Assembly (NCBI GenBank): GCA_947468085.1
Contig: CANIKY010000020.1
Coordinates: 1-38,660, forward strand
From: Paracoccaceae bacterium
Lineage (GTDB): Bacteria > Pseudomonadota > Alphaproteobacteria > Rhodobacterales > Rhodobacteraceae
Direction of reading: 5' to 3'
Length of the DNA: 38,660 nucleotides
Made by a program: the position numbers and the translations under genes. Positions 16,310-25,109 of this stretch are shown in pieces. The notes under the pieces are model-generated. The model ran no database searches, was not told the origin of the DNA, and saw only the letters and a list, made by a program, of their open reading frames with translations. Each line of letters opens with the position of its first letter. Position 1 is the first letter of the stretch.

Positions 16310-16861
16310 CTAGCGAAACGCGGGCCCGTGTGACCAAAGCGTCAATGACCAGCGCGTGCCGCAGGTCACCGGTGTGACGCGGTGCAGCGCAAAGCTTGGA
16401 AACAAGATCGCAGCCCCTCGGTCGCGCGGCGCTTGGCGGATGGTGCTGTCGGGCCAAACTTCCAGCGCGCCGTTTTCATAATCTTCTGGGGCAGATAACT
16501 GCACGACGATGGTCAGTTTGCGCTTGGCCGCCAAGGCTCCGGCGCCAATGTCGGCGTGCCAGTCAAAATGCCCCTCGCGCTCGGCCCCATAGCGGGCTAC
16601 CTGCGGGCTTTCAGCAAATTCGGACAAGTCAAAGCCAAAGGCTTCGCGGTTGGCTTGGGCCACAAGGCGCATCATCCGCTCCATCACCCAAGAGGCTTCG
16701 GGAATGTCATCCAGCCAAGACAACTCGGCCCGCCGAATCTGGTGCGCCGTGGTCTGGCGCACCAAGCCTGCATCTTTCATCGGGGCTGCTTGGCAAAGAG
16801 CAATCAAGCCATCGCATTCCGCCGCACTGAGGGCTTGGGGGATCACATAAAAAGGGGTCAC
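16310..16861 (-). CDS. 2-oxoglutarate/Fe(II)-dependent oxygenase (prolyl hydroxylase-like)
   Basis: Probable cytosolic dioxygenase that uses 2-oxoglutarate, O2 and Fe(II) to hydroxylate a protein or small molecule. It has 183 residues, the size of one double-stranded beta-helix domain. The iron triad is visible as His102-x-Asp104 (HFDWHAD) and His160 (FALHRVTPV); Arg170 (GTRWSLTLW) would bind the 2-oxoglutarate carboxylate. SAPEDYENGALEVW is the usual loop of the PKHD/PiuC type. It is shorter than PiuC (about 225), lacking that protein's C-terminal extension. It converges on the small secreted protein. Substrate is unknown; TonB-linked iron uptake partners of PiuC are absent here. Confidence 0.85.
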   Translation of the reverse strand: MTPFYVIPQALSAAECDGLIALCQAAPMKDAGLVRQTTAHQIRRAELSWLDDIPEASWVMERMMRLVAQANREAFGFDLSEFAESPQVARYGAEREGHFDWHADIGAGALAAKRKLTIVVQLSAPEDYENGALEVWPDSTIRQAPRDRGAAILFPSFALHRVTPVTCGTRWSLTLWSHGPAFR

Positions 16862-16958
16862 AACACACCTTGATCAAAGTACAAGTCCGCACCAGATGCC
16901 CCAAAAGGCTTACGATGGGCGTCCATTCCAGCGCAAGCCTCTCTTGTCCAAAGGCCGA

Positions 16959-17432
16959 CTAATGGCCCGATTGCGCGTCAAAAGCCGTTGGTCCCACTGC
17001 CGGCGGGGTCTTGCGGTCGTTATCCACGGGCATAGACACCTGCACCTCGCCCGCCTTCGCAAAGGTCAACACCAAGGTCACCATGTCGCCCGCTTTCAGG
17101 CTGCGCGTCAGCGACATCAGCATCACATGGTCACCGCCACTGGCCAAAACCCGCTCGCCATTGGCAGGTACGGCAAAGCCATCCGGCACGCCGGACATTT
17201 TCATGACCCCATCACTGCCGGCGCCACTTGTCATCAGCATGACCATGCCCGCATCCGGGCTTGAGGCTGATATTAGCGTATCGTCTACGGCCTCGTCATT
17301 GCCGATGCGAAAGTAAACGGCGCCCGAGGGGCCTATGACCCGCGCATAGGGGTCAATGATATGCACGCCGTCATGGGCACAGGCGGGAAGCGCAAGCAGA
17401 GCCGCAAAAGCGGCGATAAGGGTCAGTTTCAT
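16959..17432 (-). CDS. Copper chaperone PCu(A)C domain protein
   Basis: Periplasmic copper chaperone that helps metallate cytochrome c oxidase. It is 157 residues with a signal peptide (KLTLIAAFAALLALPACA) that contains a possible lipobox, LPAC, so it may be a lipoprotein. Family marks are the IDPYARV start, a methionine-rich strand GMVMLM, GVMKMSGV, and the copper-site ending GGDHVMLMSL, then GDMVTLVLTFAKAGEV. The usual first copper histidine is not obvious in the GMVMLM region, so the site may rely more on methionines. A second ATG is chosen over the first (17435) because of spacing from GAGG. It lies 29 bases downstream of a DUF2946-like gene on the same strand, probably one operon for copper handling. 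Confidence 0.9.
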   Translation of the reverse strand: MKLTLIAAFAALLALPACAHDGVHIIDPYARVIGPSGAVYFRIGNDEAVDDTLISASSPDAGMVMLMTSGAGSDGVMKMSGVPDGFAVPANGERVLASGGDHVMLMSLTRSLKAGDMVTLVLTFAKAGEVQVSMPVDNDRKTPPAVGPTAFDAQSGH

Positions 17433-17464
17433 CATAGTCCTCGTTAAGGTGAAATGGGTTCAGC

Positions 17465-17809
17465 TTAGACAAGGGTACTGGGCGGCGCGCGGGCCAAGGG
17501 CGCGGGCGGGCGGGCGAAAGACGCTAGCGCCGCACCGTCTGGCCTTAAGCGATGACTCTTCGCAACAGGGGCCGCCAGCCAAGCGCCCGCCTCTGAACGC
17601 TCTGCGACGGCAAGATTGGCGGCAAGGCAATGCGTGCAAGGGTGGCGATGCACGGTACGGCCCGCCGCATCAAGCGTGATCTGCTGTGCACCATTTGCGC
17701 CGCACACAACCTGATCATTTGCCCCCGCCATCTCTGACCGCGCCACCGCCTCGGCTTGCGAGGCAAGGGCCAGAAGGATCGACAACACAAAGGTTAAGAT
17801 CAAGCGCAT
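17465..17809 (-). CDS. Small exported HxHPCxxC protein (DUF2946-like), probable copper partner
   Basis: A 114-residue protein with a signal peptide (RLILTFVLSILLALASQAEA). The mature part has Cys36 and a compact motif HRHPCTHC at 54-61, which could bind copper or another soft metal in the periplasm. The C-terminal tail is low in complexity and rich in Pro and Ala. Proteins of this kind, often placed in DUF2946, are frequently found beside PCu(A)C chaperones, and here it is directly upstream of one, 29 bases apart on the same strand. The family assignment is by overall look and context and is not certain; biochemical role unknown. Confidence 0.65.
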   Translation of the reverse strand: MRLILTFVLSILLALASQAEAVARSEMAGANDQVVCGANGAQQITLDAAGRTVHRHPCTHCLAANLAVAERSEAGAWLAAPVAKSHRLRPDGAALASFARPPAPLARAPPSTLV

Positions 17810-17842
17810 TGCAGTCCTTTAGTCCAAAGGCGCGCCCGTAAC

Positions 17843-17875
17843 AAGAAAAACCCCGGCGCCAACAGGCCCGGGGTT
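17843..17875 (-). terminator. Rho-independent terminator of rpmB
   Basis: On the minus strand, AACCCCGG pairs with CCGGGGTT around a GCC-TGTT-GGC inner stem, followed at once by TTTCTT. It begins 21 bases after the rpmB stop and has stem, loop and U-run of a textbook intrinsic terminator. It separates rpmB from the copper genes downstream. Confidence 0.88.
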
Positions 17876-17896
17876 CTGAACGACAAAGTCAAAGAA

Positions 17897-18184
17897 TCAG
17901 GCGGCTGCCTGCGCCTTTACGACTTCTTTCTTGATGGCCAAAGCGTCCGACGACAGTTCGTCGTCCTTGGCTTTCAGCAAGAAGGCATCCAACCCACCCC
18001 GATGATCGACCGACCGAAGTGCCGCTGCGGAAATACGCAACTGAAAGCTGCGGCCCAAGCTGTCCGACATCAGCGTGATCTCGTTTAGGTTCGGCAAAAA
18101 GCGCCGACGGGTCTTGTTGTTGGCATGGCTGACCTTGTTGCCAGACATCGGGCCCTTGCCCGAAAGTTCGCAGACGCGCGACAT
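17897..18184 (-). CDS. rpmB: 50S ribosomal protein L28
   Basis: Structural protein of the large ribosomal subunit. It has 95 residues, starting [20 protein letters not shown], followed by [12 protein letters not shown] and [20 protein letters not shown], all typical of alphaproteobacterial L28. The ATG at 18184 is preferred over an upstream in-frame start (18289) because AAGGA lies eight bases before it and the family begins here. A plausible promoter lies about 70 bases upstream and a strong terminator follows, so it is a single-gene unit. The zinc-type CxxC pair is absent, i.e. a C-minus form. Confidence 0.97.
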   Translation of the reverse strand: MSRVCELSGKGPMSGNKVSHANNKTRRRFLPNLNEITLMSDSLGRSFQLRISAAALRSVDHRGGLDAFLLKAKDDELSSDALAIKKEVVKAQAAA

Positions 18185-18252
18185 CGTGGTATTCCTTCGT
18201 TCAAGACGACAGAGAACGGCCAAAACGGCAGCCTCCGAATTCGATTTCTGGC

Positions 18253-18280
18253 GTTTAAGGTCTAAAGCCGCCCTCGTCAA
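18253..18280 (-). promoter_or_regulatory. Probable rpmB promoter
   Basis: On the minus strand TTGACG (18275-18280) and TTAAAC (18253-18258) are separated by 16 bases, a fair match to a housekeeping sigma promoter, about 70 bases before the rpmB ATG. The -35 is good and the -10 weak. Confidence 0.45.
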
Positions 18281-18356
18281 GCGATTCACTTCCGATAAAA
18301 TCGCAGGCTTTCTTCAAAGCGATGGTTTTGCGGCTTGCCCCTCAGCCACGCGCTGA

Positions 18357-19328
18357 TCACCGCCCCAAACGCGCCAGCAATTCTGCCGCCGCCGAATCTG
18401 GCGTTTGCTGCCCCAAGGCCACCTTTTCCCCCAAAAGCCGCATCAGCCCTAAGACCGGCTCGCGCTCAAGGGCTAAAAGCAGGCCCTGCCGCACCTCTTG
18501 GGCAAACCAATGCTGCGCCTGATCGGCACGGGTGCTGGCCCAGTGGCCTTCTGCCCGCCGCCAAGCGGCCAGCGACTGGATCGCGGCCCAAGCCTCGACC
18601 AGCCCGCGATTTTCAAGGGCGGAAACGGTCAGCGCGGCTGGAAAGCCCTCTGGATCTTGTGGCCGGTGGCGCAACAGGCGCAAAGCGCCGGCGTAATCGG
18701 CCAAAGTGCGGTTGGCCGTTTCGATCAAGGGGCCATCCGCCTTGTTGACCAGCAAGATGTCGGCCATTTCCATGATGCCTCGCTTCACACCTTGCAATTC
18801 ATCTCCGCCCGCGGGGGCCAGCAGCAGCACGAAAATGTCGCTCAGTTGCGCGACAACGGTCTCTGATTGGCCTACCCCCACCGTCTCGATGAGAATCACA
18901 TCAAACCCCGCCGCCTCGCAAAGGGCCACGGCTTCGCGGGTGCGCCGCGCCACGCCGCCCAATTCGGTGCGGCTGGGGCTGGGGCGGATAAAGGCCAAAG
19001 GGTCTCGTGATAATCGCTCCATCCGGGTTTTGTCGCCTAAAATCGACCCGCCGGTCCGCGCCGATGACGGATCTACCGCCAAAACTGCCACTCGCAGACC
19101 CTGCGCCGTCAGCATCAGTCCAAAGGTTTCAATAAACGACGACTTGCCCACCCCCGGCGTGCCCGACAGGCCCATCCGCAGCGCTTGACGGTCTTGTCCA
19201 AGGGCTGCAATCAAAGCCAAGGCCTGCGCGCGGTGATCAGCCCGCCCGCTTTCGACCAGCGTGATGGCCCGCGCCAAGGCCCGCCTGTCGCCCGCCCTTA
19301 CCGCCTTTGTTAGATCCTGCACATCCAT
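18357..19328 (-). CDS. meaB: Methylmalonyl-CoA mutase-associated GTPase MeaB
   Basis: Cytosolic G3E GTPase that protects and reloads adenosylcobalamin in methylmalonyl-CoA mutase. It has 323 residues. Walker A is GTPGVGKS at 56-63, the Mg/switch region is VDPSSARTGGSILGDKTRM, the Walker B region is ILIETVGVGQSE, and the base-recognition motif is NKADGP. The ATG at 19328 has GGAGG four to five bases upstream and is chosen over an in-frame ATG at 19469 whose extra 47 residues do not fit the family. The mutase genes are not in this window, so MeaB is separated from its partner. The older name ArgK is a misassignment from E. coli. Upstream, 19329-19576 holds a hairpin repeat and no gene. Confidence 0.95.
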   Translation of the reverse strand: MDVQDLTKAVRAGDRRALARAITLVESGRADHRAQALALIAALGQDRQALRMGLSGTPGVGKSSFIETFGLMLTAQGLRVAVLAVDPSSARTGGSILGDKTRMERLSRDPLAFIRPSPSRTELGGVARRTREAVALCEAAGFDVILIETVGVGQSETVVAQLSDIFVLLLAPAGGDELQGVKRGIMEMADILLVNKADGPLIETANRTLADYAGALRLLRHRPQDPEGFPAALTVSALENRGLVEAWAAIQSLAAWRRAEGHWASTRADQAQHWFAQEVRQGLLLALEREPVLGLMRLLGEKVALGQQTPDSAAAELLARLGR

Positions 19329-19475
19329 CGGGCCTCCCCCAGAGGCGCAGATTGCCCCACACTTGGGCAAAATGCCAGTGGCCCCTGTAGCGAACACGGC
19401 GTCCAAGCCCACCGCTGCAGCCTTGGACGGGCGGAGTGGGCTAAATCGCACTCCCTTTGCCCCTTTCATATGTGC

Positions 19476-19522
19476 CCAAATATCCCACGGGAGGTCCGGA
19501 GGGTGTGAAACCCTCCGGCGGG
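19476..19522. repeat. REP-like hairpin repeat, copy 1
   Basis: CAAATATCCCACGGGAGG is followed by a perfect nine-base hairpin, CCGGAGGGT (19496-19504) with ACCCTCCGG (19510-19518), then CGGGG. The AAATA-CC-GGGGG head followed by a GC-rich hairpin recurs at 33.5 kb, and more loosely at 24.1 kb. It lies between divergent meaB and hrpB. Confidence 0.5.
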
Positions 19523-19576
19523 GAGTAAAGCAACGGCGGGGCTTGAGTGCGCCGCCCCGCCCCGCGATAAGAACAC

Positions 19577-22042
19577 ATGACCCAATGGCCCGATCCCTTA
19601 CCGATTGATGATGTGTTGCCGCAGGTCCGCGCGGCGGTGGCGGCGCGTGGCATGGTAGTGCTGCAAGCCCCGCCGGGGGCAGGCAAGACCACCCGTGTGC
19701 CGCTGGACTTGCTGGTAAGTGGCCTAATCCAAGGGCGCATTCTTATGCTTGAACCGCGCCGCCTTGCGGCCCGCACCGCTGCCGAGCGGATGGCGCAAAC
19801 TTTGGGAGAGGATGTGGGTACGACCGTTGGTTACCGCATCAAGGGCGAGGCAAAGGTCAGCCGCGCCACAAGGATTGAGGTTGTGACCGAGGGCATTTTG
19901 ACGCGCATGATACAATCTGACCCCGACCTGCCAGGTGTCGGGGCGGTGATTTTCGATGAATTCCACGAGCGCAGTTTGCAGGCCGATCTGGGCCTTGCAC
20001 TGACCTTGGAACTGCGCAGCGCATTACGCGAGGATCTGGTGGTGATCGTTATGTCGGCCACCCTAGATGCCGAACCCGTCGCACGCCTGATGGGGGATGC
20101 GCCGTTGGTGACGTCGGAAGGCCGCGCCTTTGGGGTTGAAACCCGCTGGCTGCCCCGTTCCGCCGACCCCACCGCCCGGATCGAAGCCGTTATGGCCGCG
20201 CAAATTCTGAGTGCCTTGGCCGAGGTTCCCGAAGGCGGTCTTTTGGCTTTCCTTCCGGGTGAGGGCGAAATCCGAAAAGTCGCCGCCGCCCTAGAAGGCC
20301 GCGTGCCCGGTTGCACCGTCTTGCCGCTTTTTGGCGCGATGGAGTTTTCAGCCCAACGCGCAGCCCTTGGCCCCGTTGCAGGGCGCCGCGTGGTTCTGGC
20401 GACATCCATCGCCGAAACGTCACTTACCCTCCCCGATATCCGCATCGTCATTGACGGCGGCAAAGCGCGGCGGGCGCGGTTTGACCCCTCCTCGGGGATG
20501 TCGCGCTTGGTGACCGAACGCGTGACCAAAGCCGAGGCCGAACAGCGCCGAGGCCGTGCAGGGCGTGTCGCTTCAGGCATCTGCTACAGGCTTTGGTCTA
20601 AGGGAGAAGAGGGTGCCCTTGCCCCCCATCCGCCCGCCGAGATCGAAGCCGCTGACCTTTCGGGCCTTGCCTTGGAACTCGCCCTCTGGGGCGGGGCCGA
20701 TCTGCCCTTTCTGACGCCGCCCCCGGCCGCGCCCTTGGCCGAAGCGCGCGCTTTGCTGCAAGACTTGGGCGCTTTGGATCAAGGCCGCATCACCCCCCAT
20801 GGCCGCCGCTTGGCTGCCCTGCCGCTGCACCCTCGACTGGCTCATATGCTCTTGGTGGCAGGGCCAGAGTCCGCCTCGCTTGCTGCCCTTTTGCAAGAGC
20901 GTGATCCCCTGCGCGATGCACCGCCTGATCTGACGCTGCGCCTGAAAGCGGTAACCGACCTGCGCGGCTACGAGGCCGATCACCCCTGGCCCGCCAATCG
21001 CCAAATCCTTGAACGTATCCGCACCGAAGCCAAACGCCTGACCCGCACCTTGGCGGCACAAACAGGGCAGGCCCCCGAGCAGCCCCAACTCTCTGGCCTA
21101 AGCCTCGGGCAAATGGCAGCCTTGGCCTACCCTGATCGCATCGGCCTGCGCCGCAAAGGCGATGCGCCGCGCTGGGTTCTTTCCGGCGGCAAGGGTGCTG
21201 TGATGGAAGCGGGCACGCCCCTGTCTGGCGCGCGCTTTCTGGTCGCCACCGATCTTGACGGTGACCCGCGAGACGCGCGGATCCGCCAAGCCGCCGTCCT
21301 CACCGAAGCCGATCTGCGCCATCTTTACGCCCCCCACCTGCGCTGGCGCGAGACCTGCGACTGGTCGCGCCGTGAAGGGCGCATTTTGTCTCGCCGCCAG
21401 CAAGTCTTGGGCGCCCTTGTGCTCGAAGAACGCCCATGGGACGCCCCGCCCGCAGCCATCGCCCGCGCCGCCTTTGACGGCCTGTGCGTCCTTGGTCTGC
21501 CGTGGACCCCGTCCGCCCGCCGCTTGCGCGCCCGCATGACCTTGGCCCAAGGGGCGGGCTGGCCAGAGGTGACCGACATCGCCCTTCTGGCCGATGCGGG
21601 GTGGCTACTGCCATATCTCACCCGGATGAAAACCGAATCGGACCTTAAATCTCTGGACCTGACAGAGCCGCTCAAATCCCTGCTCTCGTGGGAACAGCAA
21701 GCCGAGATGGACCGCCTCGCCCCCGCCGCCTTTGAAACCCCCTTGGGCCGCAAAGTGCCCATCGATTATGATGGCGAAGCCCCCGCAATCGAGGTGCGTC
21801 TGCAAGAGATGTTTGGTATCACAGCGCATCCCGTGGTGGGCCAAAAGCGGCTGCCGTTAAGGGTGACGCTGCTTTCGCCGGGCCAAAGGCCCTTGCAGGT
21901 GACGATGGATATTCCGGGCTTCTGGCGCTCGTCTTATGCGGATGTGCGCAAGGATATGCGCGGCCAGTATCCCCGCCACCCTTGGCCGGAAGACCCGACG
22001 AAAGCCGAACCCACATTGCGCGCCAAACCGCGTGGCACATAA
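19577..22042 (+). CDS. hrpB: ATP-dependent helicase HrpB (DEAH-box)
   Basis: DEAH/RHA-type helicase acting on RNA or DNA; the exact cellular role is unsettled across bacteria. It has 821 residues, the usual length. Walker A is GAGKTT at 34-39 and Walker B is DEFH at 127-130 (an F where most have A). SAT follows in VIVMSATLDAE. Helicase C marks are FLPGEGEIRKV, the ATSIAETSLTLPDI stretch and the arginine finger region QRRGRAGR. The HrpB-specific C-terminal domain follows, with AYPDRIGLRR and the ending SYADVRKDMRGQYPRHPWPEDP. The Shine-Dalgarno is weak. Next to it, downstream and in the same direction, is the dienoyl-CoA reductase; no functional link is evident. Confidence 0.96.
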   Translation: MTQWPDPLPIDDVLPQVRAAVAARGMVVLQAPPGAGKTTRVPLDLLVSGLIQGRILMLEPRRLAARTAAERMAQTLGEDVGTTVGYRIKGEAKVSRATRIEVVTEGILTRMIQSDPDLPGVGAVIFDEFHERSLQADLGLALTLELRSALREDLVVIVMSATLDAEPVARLMGDAPLVTSEGRAFGVETRWLPRSADPTARIEAVMAAQILSALAEVPEGGLLAFLPGEGEIRKVAAALEGRVPGCTVLPLFGAMEFSAQRAALGPVAGRRVVLATSIAETSLTLPDIRIVIDGGKARRARFDPSSGMSRLVTERVTKAEAEQRRGRAGRVASGICYRLWSKGEEGALAPHPPAEIEAADLSGLALELALWGGADLPFLTPPPAAPLAEARALLQDLGALDQGRITPHGRRLAALPLHPRLAHMLLVAGPESASLAALLQERDPLRDAPPDLTLRLKAVTDLRGYEADHPWPANRQILERIRTEAKRLTRTLAAQTGQAPEQPQLSGLSLGQMAALAYPDRIGLRRKGDAPRWVLSGGKGAVMEAGTPLSGARFLVATDLDGDPRDARIRQAAVLTEADLRHLYAPHLRWRETCDWSRREGRILSRRQQVLGALVLEERPWDAPPAAIARAAFDGLCVLGLPWTPSARRLRARMTLAQGAGWPEVTDIALLADAGWLLPYLTRMKTESDLKSLDLTEPLKSLLSWEQQAEMDRLAPAAFETPLGRKVPIDYDGEAPAIEVRLQEMFGITAHPVVGQKRLPLRVTLLSPGQRPLQVTMDIPGFWRSSYADVRKDMRGQYPRHPWPEDPTKAEPTLRAKPRGT

Positions 22043-22099
22043 GGGCTGCGTGACAAAGCCTTGGGCCTTGGGCATTGTCGCCCCAAAGCCGAGGTGCCA

Positions 22100-24082
22100 A
22101 TGACAGCCTATCCCCATCTGTTGCAACCCTTCCCCTTAAGGACTGTGACGCTGAAAAGCCGTGTTGTGATGGGGGCGATGCACGCGGGCCTTGAAGAGCG
22201 TGGCGATTGGGCCGCAGCGGCGCGCTTTTACGCGCGGCGCGCACAGGGTGGCGTTGGTCTTATCCTGACGGGTGGCGTGACCCCCAACGCTGAGGGGGCC
22301 GTCTTTCCCGGTGCTTGCGGCCTGTATAACGCACAGGATGTGGCCAACCGTCGCCAGATCACAGCCGCGGTGCATGACCAAGGCGGGCTGATCGCCATGC
22401 AGATCCTGCACGCCGGGCGCTATGCGCGCGGGCCTGACTGTGTCTCAGCCTCGGCCGTCAAATCGCCCATTTCGCCTTTCGCGCCACAGGCGCTGGACGA
22501 ATCCGGGATCGAAAAGCAAATCGCCGACATCGCCGCCTGCGCGCTTCGCGCCCAAGAGGCAGGCTATGATGGGGTCGAGGTGATGGGATCAGAAGGCTAT
22601 CTTCTGAACCAATTTACAGCCCCCCGCGTCAACCGGCGCGCCGACAGTTGGGGCGGATCGCCCCAAGGTAGAATGCGCCTGCCCTTGGCTGTAGTGGATC
22701 GTATCCGCCGCAGCGTTGGGCTCGATTTTTTGGTGATCTACCGCATTAGTCTGGCCGATTTGGTGCCCGACGGCAGCCTGTGGGAGGATACCGCAGCGCT
22801 GGCCCGCGCCCTTGCGCCACAGGTTGATCTTTTCACCTCTGGCTTTGGCTGGCACGAATCGCGCGTGCCCACCATCGCAGCCTCTGTCCCGCGCGGGGCC
22901 TTTGTTGGGCTGACAGCGCGCTTGCGCGCGCAAGTGGACGTACCTGTGGTAGCCGCAAACCGCATCAACACGCCCGAATTGGCCGAGGCGATCTTGTCCA
23001 AGGGGCAGGCGGATTTGGTGGCCTTGGCGAGGCCTCTCTTGGCCGACCCCGACTTTATCGCCAAGGCGCGTGCCGGTCAGGCTGCCACGATCGCGCCCTG
23101 TATCGCGTGCAACCAAGCCTGTCTGGACCATACGTTCGCAGGTAAGCTGGCCACCTGTCTTGTCAACCCTGCTGCCTGCCGTGAAGCGGCCTATGACCAT
23201 GTCCCCGCCACCCATCCCCTGAACATCGCCATTGTGGGGGGCGGCGCGGCTGGTATGGCCTGCGCCGTCACAGCGGCCAAGCGCGGTCATCAGGTCGTGC
23301 TCTTTGAACAGGCTAGCTCGCTTGGGGGGCAAATGCGTCTCGCGGCACGGGTCCCGGGGAAGGAAGAGTTTTTGGGCCTTTTGGCGTGGTTTGAACGCCA
23401 ATTGTCAGATGCCAAAGTTGACTTGCGCCTTGGCCAAGCGGCCACGATCCAAGCCCTGCGGGGGTTTGACTCCATCGTTCTGGCCACAGGCCTCATCCCC
23501 CGCCGCCTTGATCTGCTAGGCACCCAGACAGCCCCTGATTACGCCCAAATGCTACGTGGCCACCCTCTTGGCCGCCGCGTCGCGGTGATAGGCGCAGGCG
23601 GTATTGGATTTGATGTCGCCACAGCGCTGGTGACACAAGGCCCGCAAGATTGGCCCCGCGAATGGGGCCTAGGCGACCCTGCAACCACAGCGGGCGGCTT
23701 AACAGAGCCCACCCCCGCCCCTGCTGACCGGCAGGTGTGGCTCTTGCAGCGCAAAGCCGAAAATCCCGGCAAGGGACTGGGCAAAACCACGGGCTGGATC
23801 CACCGCGCCCATCTGGCCGCCAAAGGCGTGCAAATTTGGGGGGGTGTTACTTATCGGCACTTTGATGCCCAAGGCCTGCATATTCACCGTGACGGCGCTG
23901 ACCAAATCCTTCCGGTTGACGATGTCGTGATCTGCGCGGGGCAAGATGCCAACATTGGCCTTGCCATCGCCCTCAGCGCTGCCCAAATCCCCCATCACCT
24001 CATCGGTGGCGCGGCCGATCCACACGAGATTGACGCCAAGCGCGCCATTGACGAAGGCACCCGCCTCGGCTTGACCCTTTAG
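22100..24082 (+). CDS. fadH: NADPH-dependent 2,4-dienoyl-CoA reductase (FadH-type)
   Basis: Flavoprotein that reduces 2,4-dienoyl-CoA from unsaturated fatty acid oxidation, using NADPH through FAD, a 4Fe-4S cluster and FMN. It has 660 residues. Residues 1-330 form the Old Yellow Enzyme barrel (HAGRYARG; APRVNRRADSWGG), with candidate catalytic Tyr167 and His252. Cluster cysteines are 334, 337, 341 and 353 (CIACNQAC and ATCLVNP). Residues 375-660 hold the two dinucleotide folds, with IVGGGAAGMACA and VIGAGGIGFD. The ATG at 22100 has GAGG five bases upstream; an in-frame start at 22061 is rejected. Enzymes of this fold also act on enones or trimethylamine, so substrate is probable rather than proven. 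Confidence 0.93.
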   Translation: MTAYPHLLQPFPLRTVTLKSRVVMGAMHAGLEERGDWAAAARFYARRAQGGVGLILTGGVTPNAEGAVFPGACGLYNAQDVANRRQITAAVHDQGGLIAMQILHAGRYARGPDCVSASAVKSPISPFAPQALDESGIEKQIADIAACALRAQEAGYDGVEVMGSEGYLLNQFTAPRVNRRADSWGGSPQGRMRLPLAVVDRIRRSVGLDFLVIYRISLADLVPDGSLWEDTAALARALAPQVDLFTSGFGWHESRVPTIAASVPRGAFVGLTARLRAQVDVPVVAANRINTPELAEAILSKGQADLVALARPLLADPDFIAKARAGQAATIAPCIACNQACLDHTFAGKLATCLVNPAACREAAYDHVPATHPLNIAIVGGGAAGMACAVTAAKRGHQVVLFEQASSLGGQMRLAARVPGKEEFLGLLAWFERQLSDAKVDLRLGQAATIQALRGFDSIVLATGLIPRRLDLLGTQTAPDYAQMLRGHPLGRRVAVIGAGGIGFDVATALVTQGPQDWPREWGLGDPATTAGGLTEPTPAPADRQVWLLQRKAENPGKGLGKTTGWIHRAHLAAKGVQIWGGVTYRHFDAQGLHIHRDGADQILPVDDVVICAGQDANIGLAIALSAAQIPHHLIGGAADPHEIDAKRAIDEGTRLGLTL

Positions 24083-24106
24083 CCCCCATCTCCATTTATC
24101 CACCGC

Positions 24107-24172
24107 CCCCCCGTTTCACATTTGCTTAAACATCCCGGGGGGCAGGCGTAGCCTGCGGGGCAGCGCCCCTTG
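24107..24172. repeat. REP-like hairpin repeat, copy 2
   Basis: A GCTTAAACATCCCGGGGGG head precedes two tight hairpins: GCAGGC/GCCTGC (24142-24147 with 24151-24156, loop GTA) and GGGGC/GCCCC (24157-24161 with 24165-24169). It sits between fadH and the EamA gene and may also end fadH transcription. The rest of 24083-24272 shows no gene. Confidence 0.45.
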
Positions 24173-24272
24173 CATGGTTCAGCCAGCTTAGCGTCTCGCA
24201 GGTCATCGCGGCCTTGTGGCCCGGCGATGCTTTTGGTAACAGATTTATGACAATTTCTTAAAGGCCCATCCA

Positions 24273-25109
24273 ATGAGCTTGCCCGTCCTGCTCGCTGTCC
24301 TTGGGTCAGCCCTGCTGCACGCCCTGTGGAATGCGCTGATCAAAACGGGCAGTTCGCGTTTGGGCGCCACGGTCATCTTATCCTTGGGCGAGGTGCCCAT
24401 CGGCTTGGTCGTGGCCATGTTTTGCAAAGCCCCAACATGGCAAGTGATGCCTTGGGTCATAGCCTCGGGCTGCACACATTTCTTTTACAAATTCTTTCTG
24501 ACCTATGCTTATGCACGCGGCGACTTAAGTCGGGTCTATCCTTTAGCACGCGGCACGGCCCCCTTGATTGTGGGCTTGGTGTCGGCAGGGTTTTTGGCCG
24601 AACCGCTGACATTCCACCAATTTGGCGGTGTCATGCTGCTGGGCTTTGGCATTTTGATGATGGCAGGCGGGGTGATCTTTGGCGAAGAGAACCGCAAGTT
24701 GATCCCTTTTGCTTTGGGGTCTGCCGCGGCAACCGCGCTTTACACCCTGATTGACGGGCATGGCGCACGGGTGGCTGGGGATGCGGTGGGCTATGTGGCT
24801 TGGGTCTTCATTGCTGACGGCGGTCTGTTCGCCGCAGGCATTCTGGCGTGGAAGGGCAGCTCTATTCTGCCGCCCCTTGGCAGGCCGTGGCGTGCAGGGT
24901 TGATTGCAGCTGGGGCCTCTTATGCGGCTTACGGCATTTCTGTCTGGGCCATGATGGTGGCCCCGATCGCCTTGGTTGCGGCCCTGCGCGAAACCTCGAT
25001 CCTTTTTGCCGTGCTGATCGGCTGGCTTTTCTTTGCCGAAAAGCTCAGTCGCACCAAAGCTCTGGCAGCCCTTGTCATTCTATCGGGCGTCCTTGTGACA
25101 CGACTTTAA
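24273..25109 (+). CDS. EamA family drug/metabolite transporter
   Basis: Inner-membrane protein of the DMT superfamily, 278 residues, with ten predicted membrane helices made of two repeated five-helix EamA units. Marks include LLHALWNALIK at residues 15-25, the end of unit one with LSRVYPLARGTAPLI and LAEPLTFHQF, and the mirror stretch in unit two, ISVWAMMVAPIALVAALRETSILFAVLIGWLFFAEKL split by the loop at about 245. AAGG lies eight bases before the ATG. Substrates vary widely (amino acids, nucleobases, sugars) and cannot be told. The 3' end overlaps the pcs 3' end by four bases, tail to tail. Confidence 0.9.
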   Translation: MSLPVLLAVLGSALLHALWNALIKTGSSRLGATVILSLGEVPIGLVVAMFCKAPTWQVMPWVIASGCTHFFYKFFLTYAYARGDLSRVYPLARGTAPLIVGLVSAGFLAEPLTFHQFGGVMLLGFGILMMAGGVIFGEENRKLIPFALGSAAATALYTLIDGHGARVAGDAVGYVAWVFIADGGLFAAGILAWKGSSILPPLGRPWRAGLIAAGASYAAYGISVWAMMVAPIALVAALRETSILFAVLIGWLFFAEKLSRTKALAALVILSGVLVTRL

